From: CAZOLI01 sp964580675
Lineage (GTDB): Bacteria > Planctomycetota > MHYJ01 > CAYXQY01
Assembly (NCBI GenBank): GCA_964580675.1
Contig: CAZOLI010000041.1
Span: 1-20,600, forward strand
DNA: 20,600 nt
Reading direction: 5' to 3'
Made by a program: the position numbers and the translations under genes. Below, piece after piece: positions 14,124 to 20,600 of this stretch (its first letter is position 1; every line of letters begins with the position of its first letter). The notes under the pieces were generated by a model. It had not been told where the DNA came from. It searched no databases and saw nothing but the letters and a program-made list of their open reading frames with translations.

Positions 14124-15971
14124 GTGAACGGTGAATCACCGTCGGACGGATCGGCCGTCAAAACGGACGGACATAAGAACCCCCCCGGGTATGTGCTTGA
14201 GGAAAAACTGGGGGAGGGCGGAATGGGAGTAGTCTATCGTGCCCGGCGAAAAGTGGACGATCGGTGGGTGACCGTGAAGTTTCTGTCCCGTGATCTGGCC
14301 CGGGACAACCAGTACGTAAAACGGTTTTTCCGTGAATTCCGGTCCGCCCGGGATCTTGATCACGACGGCATTGTCCGGGCCATCGAGGCCGGGGAACAGG
14401 ATGGGGGGTACTATTACGTGATGGAATACGTGGACGGGGACACACTTGATGAGGTGCTCCGGAAACAGCGGCCCCTCGGTGAGGACCGGGTTATTCAGGT
14501 GGGGATTGAAGTAGCGGAGGCCCTTGAGCACGCCCGAAATCAGGGCATTGTTCATCGGGACATCAAACCCTCCAACATCATACTCAATCGGGAGGGCCAT
14601 GTTCGCATTCTGGACCTGGGACTAGCAAAACCGTCCGGCAACCTCCAGGACACGCTGACCGAACCCGGCGAATGGGTCGGAACCCCCCATTACATGTCAC
14701 CCGAGCAGGCCATTGCGGAAGGAACGGTGGACAGTCGGACGGATGTCTATGCACTGGGCGTGGTGATGTACGAAATGGTTGTCGGTGACGTACCGTTCGA
14801 CGGAGACAGCCCGCTGACCGTCCTGACCGAACATCTGAACCGGCGGCCGGAACCCCCCGGTTCCCTCCAATCAACGGTCGGTGACGGCCTAAATCGGGTC
14901 ATATTGAAATGTCTTGAGAAAGAACCGGAACAGCGATATCAGGCCCCCGGTGAACTGGTGGCGGACCTCAAGCGGGTCCGACAGAACGAGGAACCCGGGG
15001 CTCCTGTCCCGACACCTCCGGATGACAACAACTGGAGCGAGACGTTGGTCCTGTCCGAACAAAACCCCGGACAGTCGAAGGAGGGATCACCGTTCTGGCG
15101 TCGGGCCTTTCTGCTGCTCGCCGGTTTTGGTTTGCTGCTTATCGCCGGGGCGGGGGGGTGGGGATATTATGGTTACTCCGGGGAACTGTTTACGACGAAA
15201 GATGAACAAGAGACCGGGGAACCACAGGAACCCAGGCAAAGAGCACAGGAACAAAAAAGAACCCCGCTCTATGAACACGACGGCAAACTTCAGCAGAAGC
15301 AGAAGATGCCGAACCAGGAAAATCAGACCACGGAGGAACCGTTTACCTCCGAGGTTCGGAGGCAGTATGACTTTTCGTCGGGCGCCGAACTGGAGAGCTG
15401 GGTTCGAGTCACACCGCAGAAAATATCGTACCTGAAGGACGAGAACCGGTTGGTCTGCGGGAATGGCGGCATGATGATGCACCAGACCTCCTTTCAAAAC
15501 CGGGTTTGTTTCGATGTCGTGTTCAACCCCCTCGAAGAAACAACCATGGTTCTTTCGTTGCGGGAACCCGAATCCAACACCATTTACCTGGTCAGTTTGC
15601 CGGTATTTGGTTCGGAACAAAAAGCCAGGCTGCGAAAGTGGCAGACCGGTGATGAAGGCATGTCGGACAACAAAACCCTGGATTGGGGAACCGTGAATTT
15701 GACCCCCGGCCAAAAAATGCACCTTCGCCTGAAACGAGAGGGAAACACTCTTTCCGCCTCCCTGAACGATGAACAATTTCTTTCCGCGGAAGACGATACG
15801 CTCACGAAATTTTACCCCGCCATTCGCTCTCTTGGTGGCAGGGTGGAGATACATCGCGTGGAGATAAAAGGAAAGCGAATGGCGGCCGGCATCTGGGCCC
15901 CGACATCTTCCGAACCGGAAGAGCCGGATCCGTCCAGGGGACCAAAAAATCAGCAAGAAATGAAGCGCTGA
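14124..15971 (+). CDS. Transmembrane Hanks-type Ser/Thr protein kinase with periplasmic beta domain
   Basis: A 615-residue membrane kinase. Residues ~23-290 are a complete catalytic domain: glycine loop GEGGMG (30-35), Lys52 in VTVKFL, catalytic loop HRDIKPSN (144-151, D146), DLG (164-166) in place of DFG, GTPHYMSPEQ (186-195) and DVYALGVVMYEM (207-218). A Pro-rich polar linker follows, then one membrane helix (about 329-350, FLLLAGFGLLLIAGAGG). Residues 355-410 are a Gln/Glu/Lys-rich spacer. Residues ~412-585 look like a laminin-G/DUF1080-like beta sandwich, starting YDFSSGAELESWVRV, predicted to lie outside the membrane and sense ligand or wall. Start GTG 14124 is chosen for GGGAG about 8 bases before it. 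It lacks PASTA repeats. It may phosphorylate partners of the FHA activator encoded upstream. Confidence 0.94.
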   Translation: MNGESPSDGSAVKTDGHKNPPGYVLEEKLGEGGMGVVYRARRKVDDRWVTVKFLSRDLARDNQYVKRFFREFRSARDLDHDGIVRAIEAGEQDGGYYYVMEYVDGDTLDEVLRKQRPLGEDRVIQVGIEVAEALEHARNQGIVHRDIKPSNIILNREGHVRILDLGLAKPSGNLQDTLTEPGEWVGTPHYMSPEQAIAEGTVDSRTDVYALGVVMYEMVVGDVPFDGDSPLTVLTEHLNRRPEPPGSLQSTVGDGLNRVILKCLEKEPEQRYQAPGELVADLKRVRQNEEPGAPVPTPPDDNNWSETLVLSEQNPGQSKEGSPFWRRAFLLLAGFGLLLIAGAGGWGYYGYSGELFTTKDEQETGEPQEPRQRAQEQKRTPLYEHDGKLQQKQKMPNQENQTTEEPFTSEVRRQYDFSSGAELESWVRVTPQKISYLKDENRLVCGNGGMMMHQTSFQNRVCFDVVFNPLEETTMVLSLREPESNTIYLVSLPVFGSEQKARLRKWQTGDEGMSDNKTLDWGTVNLTPGQKMHLRLKREGNTLSASLNDEQFLSAEDDTLTKFYPAIRSLGGRVEIHRVEIKGKRMAAGIWAPTSSEPEEPDPSRGPKNQQEMKR

Positions 15972-16030
15972 TCCTCTGGTTTGGCGACCTTTCCTGACCC
16001 GGACGGATTTCTTATTTCCGGTTCCGGTGT

Positions 16031-16651
16031 CTAACCTATAAATTTCGTCCAGGGGGTTTTCTCCAGTATCCAGCAAAAGGCAAGAGTGCCGAGCCAGCTA
16101 TGTGTGACGGCAAGGGGAAAAAGGTTTCGGACGCAGAGAAAAATCGAGATCCAGACCATGCCCGCCAATCCCGCAATCACCATCTGTAAAACGAGGGGAA
16201 AGTGTGCAAGCCCGAACGCGACCCCTCCGGTCAGGATGGTGAGCCCGTCCGGCCAGCCGAGTTTTTTCAGGTTGGACACCAGCAGTCCCTGCAGCGCGAA
16301 CTCCTGTATGAGTGCCCAAAGGATGTACAGGGGCACGATCATGTATGCTTCTCCGGGCAGGGGTTGCCATCCCATTACGAACCTGTAGGCTGCCAGAAAC
16401 AGCGTGCCCGTTATCAGCACGAAGAGGTTTAGTTTGATCGCTCCCCGGAGGTTGTCCGTACGCAATCCCCAGGTTTTCAGGACGTCTGGATTGGATTTAA
16501 TCCGGTAACCAATATAGATCAACCAGGGCACCAGCAGGAGGACGATGACTATGATCTTCCGGCCGAGAAACATTTCCGCAAAAACGAACAGACCACTGGA
16601 GAGAAGCAGGGCAAGGGGTTCGTAGAGCGGGGTTCGGTCGTTGTCACCCAT
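16031..16651 (-). CDS. CPBP-family (CAAX protease-like) membrane protein with altered motif 1
   Basis: A 206-residue polytopic membrane protein with about six hydrophobic segments. Members are glutamic-type intramembrane proteases or related immunity-like proteins. The conserved elements can be located but are not standard. Motif 1, usually EExxxR, reads Q116-E117-F-A-L-Q121, so the first Glu and the Arg are both Gln. Motif 2, FxxxH, is intact (FGLAH, H150). The motif 3 His is present (AVTHSWL, H184). Catalysis is therefore uncertain; a Gln-containing subgroup exists in my memory of the family. It lies 36 bp downstream of terC on the same strand, probably in one transcript, and it converges with the kinase gene, leaving 59 bp between the two. 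The start ATG has no obvious Shine-Dalgarno site, which fits translation coupled to terC. Confidence 0.8.
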   Translation of the reverse strand: MGDNDRTPLYEPLALLLSSGLFVFAEMFLGRKIIVIVLLLVPWLIYIGYRIKSNPDVLKTWGLRTDNLRGAIKLNLFVLITGTLFLAAYRFVMGWQPLPGEAYMIVPLYILWALIQEFALQGLLVSNLKKLGWPDGLTILTGGVAFGLAHFPLVLQMVIAGLAGMVWISIFLCVRNLFPLAVTHSWLGTLAFCWILEKTPWTKFIG

Positions 16652-16687
16652 GACGGAAATGTTGAATAGGAGTTGTGCGAAGCTTGG

Positions 16688-17461
16688 TTATGAATCACCG
16701 GATGATTCCTCAGTGGATTCCGGCTGTTTTAATTTTACGGGTTTCTTCCGGCCACGGATCTGCAGGTTGAGAACTTCGACAAACACCGAAAACGCCATGG
16801 CAAAGTAAATGTATCCTTTGGGAATATGTTGCCCAAGACCCTCCGCGATCAGGTTTACACCGATGAGGATCAGGAAACTGAGCGCCAGAATTTTGACGGT
16901 TGGCCGCCGGTTGATAAACCGACTCACGGCGTCCACACTTAAGATCATAAACAGAATGGCAATCACGACGGCCGCGACCATCACCCCGAAGTAATCCGTC
17001 ATCCCAACGGCGGTAATCACGGAATCTATGGAAAACACGGCATCAAGAAGGGCAATCTGTCCGAGCACACCGATGAATGAAGAGGGGACGAATGAAAGAT
17101 CGTCTTCTTCATCTCCTCCCCCCGGTCCCTCAAGCTTGTCGTGAATTTCGTACGTGGCTTTGGCCAGAAGAAACAGACCCCCTGCGAGCAAAATCATGTC
17201 CCGTCCCGATATTTCATTGCCGATGACCTCAATCAGGGTGCCCGTAAGAGTGGTAATCCAGTCCACGAAAAACAGGAATATCACCCGCAGGACCAGGGCG
17301 AGCATCAGGCCCAGCTTTCGGGCAAGAGGCCGTTGTTCTTTCGGGAGTTTGTCCGAAAGAATGGAAATAAACACAATATTGTCGATGCCCAGAACCACTT
17401 CCAGTACGGTCAGGGCAATCAGGGCCGTCCAGATTTCCGGCGATGACATCCAGGCAAACAT
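16688..17461 (-). CDS. TerC-family integral membrane protein
   Basis: A 257-residue membrane protein with seven to eight hydrophobic segments. TerC-family markers are EVVLGIDNIVFISIL (21-35) and its internal echo DAVFSIDSVITAVGM (140-154), both with the conserved acidic residues in the membrane, and GYIYFAMAFSVFVEVLNL (216-233). Some members export manganese or load it onto secreted proteins, and others are linked to tellurite resistance. Which applies here cannot be read from sequence. An acidic loop (GGGDEEDD, 114-121) lies mid-protein, and the C-terminus is a charged tail. AAGGAG at 17469-17474 (minus strand) is 7 bases before the ATG, a strong ribosome site. The 5' leader appears too short for a yybP-ykoY manganese riboswitch. 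It is the first gene of a probable two-gene transcript with the CPBP gene. Confidence 0.93.
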   Translation of the reverse strand: MFAWMSSPEIWTALIALTVLEVVLGIDNIVFISILSDKLPKEQRPLARKLGLMLALVLRVIFLFFVDWITTLTGTLIEVIGNEISGRDMILLAGGLFLLAKATYEIHDKLEGPGGGDEEDDLSFVPSSFIGVLGQIALLDAVFSIDSVITAVGMTDYFGVMVAAVVIAILFMILSVDAVSRFINRRPTVKILALSFLILIGVNLIAEGLGQHIPKGYIYFAMAFSVFVEVLNLQIRGRKKPVKLKQPESTEESSGDS

Positions 17462-17526
17462 GTTTTTACTCCTTACGTTTTGACGAACGTGTGCAGGCGC
17501 GCGTCAAATTTCTCTCGTGGGTTTTG

Positions 17527-17555
17527 TTTATAAAGGTGTTTGCGTGCTTAATTGA
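17527..17555 (-). promoter_or_regulatory. Candidate terC promoter
   Basis: Read on the minus strand, TCAATT (17555-17550) and TATAAA (17532-17527) are 17 bases apart. The -10 is good and the -35 weak. Its -35 overlaps the -35 of the opposite promoter (17552-17557). Confidence 0.4.
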
Positions 17556-17580
17556 CCTCGCATACAGGGCGCATTATAAT
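17552..17580 (+). promoter_or_regulatory. Near-consensus sigma70 promoter of the esterase gene
   Basis: TTGACC (17552-17557) and TATAAT (17575-17580) are separated by the ideal 17 bases. Only one base differs from consensus. The predicted transcript would start near 17587, giving a leader of about 50 bases before ATG 17637. Confidence 0.75.
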
Positions 17581-17636
17581 AATTTTTCATTTCTTTTCGA
17601 TTCGTTACTTCATCTGTGCTGGAGCAGCATGAAGCC

Positions 17637-19142
17637 ATGAACAGAAATAAACTGGGTATTCTGTCCACATTCCTTCAGGGGATGTTTGCCGCTGGTGTTT
17701 TTCTTCTGGTCACCCTCTCCCTTTCGGCGGAGGACATTGTTGTCCTGAAGTCGGGTCAGCGGCTGGAAGGGGAAATTGTCGAGAAAACCGAGGACCAGGT
17801 CAAGCTGGATATGGGGAGTGGTACGGTCGAGTTCGACCGGGACGATATTGAAAAAATTATCACCGAAGAAGAACAGAAGGAGGACAAGGAAAACGACAAT
17901 TCCTCCGGCTCGGATGCCTCCCGTTCCAATCGATCAACGGAAAAAAAAGGAGAAGGGCCCCAACCGCTGACACCGGAAGAGGAGCGAAAGGTCGAAAAAC
18001 TGGCCAGGAAATACTTCGATGCGGAGGACGACGAAACCAGGAACGAACTACAGAAAAAGCTGAAAAAGTTCGATCCGGTTCCGAGGCAGAGCATTGAGAG
18101 TCTTTACAGACCCCTATTTAAGAAGGCCTACAAAGGGCCCAAACACGACGGTTCCAGTCCGACCAAACTGCCACACCCGGATTATCCCGGAAAAATCCGA
18201 ATTGGCGGTGTCGAGAAAGGAAAAAAACAGCCAATGCTGATCGGTCTTCACGGGGGGGCATCGGGACCGGGAAGTGCCTCCACCGCCAGCAGCAAGTGGT
18301 CCGTTGCACAATCCATGGGGGCCGTCACCGTGTTTCCCAACGTCATCAAGAAATCTCAGTCCGGATGGATGAACAAACGGGAGGAGCAGTACGTCCTGGC
18401 CATCATTGACTTCATGAAGCGGTCCTACAACATCGATACCAACCGGATCTATCTGGCGGGCCACTCCGCCGGCGGATACGGATCGTGGGAAATCGGCGGC
18501 CGTCACGCGGATCTGTTTGCCGGGATCGCTCCCTGTGCCGGCGGCATGACGACCACAGGCGGGAGCGGAAAAAATACCGGGATTGTTACGGGTATCGTTG
18601 AAAATTTACGAAACACGGCTGCTTATTTTTACCACAGCACGGACGATCCCCAGGTACCGCCCGACGCCGATCAGGCCGCGTCGAGACGGCTGAAGGAACT
18701 GCAGAAAAAACACGGCGGGTACAAGCACAAGTACAAGGAGTACAACAGCATCGGACACGGCCCGCCCCCCGACGGTTTTCAGCCGATCGTGAAATGGATT
18801 TTTAATCACCGCCGTAACCCCAACCCGGAGAAAGTCGTCTTCGCCCGGAGCCGGTCGTACAAAAAACAGCTGTACTGGCTCGAGGTCTCCTCGCAGACCG
18901 GCCTCTGGACCGGGGAGATAAACGGGAACACCATCAAAATTACCGGTGGAACATCCGGCTTTACACTCCACCTCAATCGCGATTTGATCGATCCGGCCAA
19001 ACCGGTCAAGGTTGTCGCGGAAGGGGAAGAAGTGTTTCACGACCACGTGAACTTTTCGGTCGTGGGATTTGTGGAATGCATCGACCGATACCGGGATCCG
19101 GAAATGGTCTATCCCATCCGGCTGGAAATAAATGGTGAGTAA
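17637..19142 (+). CDS. Secreted alpha/beta-hydrolase (PHB-depolymerase/feruloyl-esterase-like) with N-terminal surface module
   Basis: A 501-residue exported hydrolase. A signal peptide spans residues 1-31 (hydrophobic GMFAAGVFLLVTLSLSA). Residues 32-75 form a small beta module, DIVVLKSGQRLEGEIVEKT..VEFDRDDIEKI, of a kind I associate with exported Planctomycetota proteins. A highly charged Glu/Lys/Ser linker (76-145) follows. The hydrolase domain (about 175-395) has GLHGG (203-207, oxyanion), GHSAGGYGSWE (275-285, nucleophile S277), Asp in HSTDDPQVP (D336 or D337) and His in SIGHGPP (H374). About 100 C-terminal residues form an extra beta domain. Likely substrates are polymer esters or peptides, but none is indicated. 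A GTG at 17616 would add seven residues; ATG 17637 gives a better signal peptide. It is driven by the promoter at 17552 and is divergent from terC. Confidence 0.9.
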   Translation: MNRNKLGILSTFLQGMFAAGVFLLVTLSLSAEDIVVLKSGQRLEGEIVEKTEDQVKLDMGSGTVEFDRDDIEKIITEEEQKEDKENDNSSGSDASRSNRSTEKKGEGPQPLTPEEERKVEKLARKYFDAEDDETRNELQKKLKKFDPVPRQSIESLYRPLFKKAYKGPKHDGSSPTKLPHPDYPGKIRIGGVEKGKKQPMLIGLHGGASGPGSASTASSKWSVAQSMGAVTVFPNVIKKSQSGWMNKREEQYVLAIIDFMKRSYNIDTNRIYLAGHSAGGYGSWEIGGRHADLFAGIAPCAGGMTTTGGSGKNTGIVTGIVENLRNTAAYFYHSTDDPQVPPDADQAASRRLKELQKKHGGYKHKYKEYNSIGHGPPPDGFQPIVKWIFNHRRNPNPEKVVFARSRSYKKQLYWLEVSSQTGLWTGEINGNTIKITGGTSGFTLHLNRDLIDPAKPVKVVAEGEEVFHDHVNFSVVGFVECIDRYRDPEMVYPIRLEINGE

Positions 19143-19253
19143 GGAAAAGATGGATCTAAATACGGATACCATCTCATCGCCATTTTGTTCATCGGGGGGC
19201 TCTTACTGAAGCCACACTTCTTTTCGGATGAGAATTCGTTATGGCGAGCGAGC

Positions 19254-19296
19254 GATGCGGCGGGTACGTTTTAGCTGCTGAAAATGTACCGCATCC
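19254..19296 (+). repeat. Imperfect hairpin GATGCGG..GTACCGCATC
   Basis: GATGCGG (19254-19260) and GGTACGTTTT pair with AAAATGTACC and GCATC (19281-19295), interrupted by a few extra bases in the 5' arm. It resembles the GGGTAC/GTACCC stem of the 4741-4776 element in base content but cannot be aligned to it with confidence. Confidence 0.45.
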
Positions 19297-19301
19297 AAAT
19301 C

Positions 19302-19413
19302 AACGTGAATTCCGGACGGCATAGCCGTCTTGCGTGCACGCCAACGAACACATAGAGTTTTGCGTCGGGAAAAGGGTTCTGTTGTCGTGCACGTAGCGAA
19401 GCGGAGTGCACGT
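19302..19413 (+). repeat. Composite B-A palindromic repeat, distant copy
   Basis: The B part (19302-19330) matches 4552-4580 at 24 of 29 positions by my alignment, with hairpin GGACGGC/GCCGTCT around ATA. The flank TTGCGTGCACGCCAACGAACAC follows, then after about 22 bases the A part TTCTGTTGTCGTGCAC (19377-19392), a 13-base spacer with AGCGAAGCGGA, and GTGCACG (19406-19412). The B 3' flank and the A 5' flank are inverted repeats of each other, so the whole unit can fold as three adjacent hairpins. Confidence 0.75.
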
Positions 19414-19435
19414 TTTTTCTGAAGGAAAGTGTCCT

Positions 19436-19459
19436 CCTGCGTGAACAACAATGAACACG
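19436..19459 (+). repeat. Partial family B repeat (3' flank only)
   Basis: CCTGCGTGAACAACAATGAACAC matches the 3' flank of the family B copies at 4580 and 19330, but the hairpin part is missing. It follows the A element by about 23 bases, so it looks like the remnant of a further unit in tandem. Confidence 0.55.
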
Positions 19460-19545
19460 TGATTTTGGTTCCCGATCCCATAAGATGAACGCGTGGGGGA
19501 GGGTAATCTGAAAAACCGGGATCCATACCACAATTGATATTCAAA

Positions 19546-20600
19546 TTGCTTTACCGATACATAAAGCCGGCACTTCCGGAGAAGGATCGGTCCATTGGCT
19601 TTTTCATTCTTCTGTTCATTCTGGGCTGGACGGCCTGTGATCCTGGTGGCGAAAATCAAAAGCGCAGCTCGAATTCTCCCCCCGGGAACGAAACACCGAG
19701 GGCGAGTTCCAAAACCGGGGGGGAAAGCAAGAAATCGAACGTGGCCCTGTCCGTTGGAGACGTAACGTACACAGAGCGGGACCTCCGCCTGAAGGAAAAG
19801 GTGATCAAGTTAAAATACAGTGGAACCGAATCCGCAAAACTCGGGGCTGTTGCCAGACTCACAAAAGCCGCTCTTTTACGAATTCTGTTAAAAAACGTCG
19901 GTCACCCCGTCACGAACCGACAGGTGAAGAAGGAGATCAGGAGAATTAATCAAAACACGAAAGCCCCCGAACTACTATCCAGGATCAAATCTCTCCTGGG
20001 AGGAGAGCAATCCAGAAATTATCGAAGGTTGTTCGTGGAACCGGTCTTCGTCAACCGGCGGTTCATGTTTGAGGTGTACCCCCGGCTGAAAACCGTCCAC
20101 GGAAAACGGAAACAAACCATGAAATCCATTCTGAAAACGATTCGGGAATCGGGAGATCCGTTAAAAACACACGCAAAGAAAAACGTGACGTATCGGAAAT
20201 CTCGGTTTAATCCCGAGAAGGGGCTACGGAGGTATCATCGGAAGGAAGGTACAGCAAAAAACCGGCGCCGGGGGAAACGAACGCCCTTCCCGGGTCGGGA
20301 CGGGAACGGAAGTGGGGCAAATAAGTACAAACAGATACTGTCGGGTCTCGAGCCGGGAGAGGTATATGAGAAGGTAATAAACTCCCGACAACACTTTTCG
20401 ATATTGAAGTATCTGGGAACCGAGCGCCGGAACGGGAAGGAGGGAAAAATTGTGGCCCGATTGATTCTTCCCAAAAAACCACCGCACGAATATCTGTGGG
20501 AAGAGGCGTCGAACATTCCGATCTGGATAAAATCAAAGACCCTGCGGAACCGGTTTCGGAACAACGTAAGCTGGTCCCGTCATCTCCGACTGGTGACATC
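19546..20600 (+). CDS. Parvulin/SurA-like lipoprotein, C-terminus outside the window
   Basis: The frame is open from 19507 to the right edge (over 350 codons) with no stop. Residues from TTG 19546: a Lys/Arg-bearing start, a hydrophobic segment IGFFILLFILGWTA (17-30), then C31. The lipobox is W-T-A-C, so this is probably a lipoprotein. After a polar linker, VALSVGDVTYTERDLRLKEK (66-85) is the form in which SurA/PrsA-type chaperone domains begin. Near residues 264-290, ILSGLEPGEVYEKV and HFSILKYLG match the end of a parvulin domain (usually GE..pV....H..k). The domain's middle part is divergent and very Arg/Lys-rich (about 215-250). Expected role: folding of exported proteins at the outer face of the membrane. 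No ATG is available in frame; TTG 19534 is an alternative start, and neither has a ribosome site. Isomerase activity is uncertain. Confidence 0.78.
   Translation, partial: MLYRYIKPALPEKDRSIGFFILLFILGWTACDPGGENQKRSSNSPPGNETPRASSKTGGESKKSNVALSVGDVTYTERDLRLKEKVIKLKYSGTESAKLGAVARLTKAALLRILLKNVGHPVTNRQVKKEIRRINQNTKAPELLSRIKSLLGGEQSRNYRRLFVEPVFVNRRFMFEVYPRLKTVHGKRKQTMKSILKTIRESGDPLKTHAKKNVTYRKSRFNPEKGLRRYHRKEGTAKNRRRGKRTPFPGRDGNGSGANKYKQILSGLEPGEVYEKVINSRQHFSILKYLGTERRNGKEGKIVARLILPKKPPHEYLWEEASNIPIWIKSKTLRNRFRNNVSWSRHLRLVT

Larger units (their letters stand above)
19143..19533. other. Gene-free interval with a hairpin and a second repeat patch
   Basis: No gene is supported; the minus-strand frames here are repeat translations containing RPEFTLIW. 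The first ~110 bases hold a small stem (AGATGG/CCATCT, 19148-19174). A hairpin at 19254-19296, B-A composite repeats at 19302-19413 and a partial B element at 19436-19459 follow. The last ~75 bases lead into the lipoprotein gene. I find no convincing promoter there. Confidence 0.6.

Noticed and set aside
15999..16021. CCGGA/TCCGG stem between the convergent kinase and CPBP genes as a terminator
   Set aside because: There are only 5 pairs with a 13-base loop and no T-run on either strand.
17462..17530. Possible yybP-ykoY manganese riboswitch before terC
   Set aside because: The leader is only about 60 bases from the likely promoter and shows none of the required paired regions.
20207..20599. 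130-codon minus-strand frame at the right end
   Set aside because: The opposite strand carries a longer continuous frame with a signal peptide and parvulin-type features; the minus-strand protein looks like a shadow.

Overview
The window is bacterial chromosome of moderately high GC content (judged by eye). It holds 14 convincing protein genes and no rRNA, tRNA, CRISPR array, insertion sequence or phage gene that I can recognise. Several features point, without proof, to a member of Planctomycetota or a nearby lineage: an FHA-GAF-sigma54 activator beside a Hanks-type membrane kinase, a secreted esterase with an N-terminal 'LKSGQRLEGEIVE' module, an S10 serine carboxypeptidase and a B12-dependent ribonucleotide reductase. 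The DAHP synthase-chorismate mutase fusion is a form best known from Bacteroidota, so assignment stays open. Many proteins are rich in Asp and Glu, and there are three universal stress proteins, which suggests a salt-exposed habitat.

Layout. At 1-1073 (minus) lies the N-terminal part of a class II ribonucleotide reductase, cut by the window edge, followed by a divergent-type universal stress protein (1287-1727, minus). A gene-poor stretch leads to a lone pyrR-like gene (2304-2855) and two further universal stress proteins (3055-3498, 3567-3998). From 3999 to 5017 there is no gene. Instead there is a dense cluster of short palindromic repeats of at least three families; members of two of them reappear about 15 kb away at 19301-19459. 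A same-strand run follows: DAHP synthase/chorismate mutase, cytoplasmic serine hydrolase, YchF ATPase, an unrecognised exported protein, S10 carboxypeptidase, sigma54 activator, then (after an AT-rich gap) the membrane Ser/Thr kinase. Convergent to these, on the minus strand, are terC and a CPBP-type membrane protein gene. terC is divergent from a secreted esterase, with overlapping promoters between them. After a second patch of repeats, a parvulin/SurA-like lipoprotein gene runs off the right edge.

How the genes may work together. The sigma54 activator carries a phosphothreonine-binding FHA domain and is followed by a kinase with a periplasmic sensor-like domain, so an envelope-to-transcription signalling pair is a reasonable hypothesis. 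Several nearby products are exported (S10 peptidase, esterase, parvulin-like lipoprotein, unknown exported protein) and are candidate clients or targets. The most unusual feature is the repeat cluster: hairpin stems differ between copies by compensatory changes, so base pairing appears to have been maintained.
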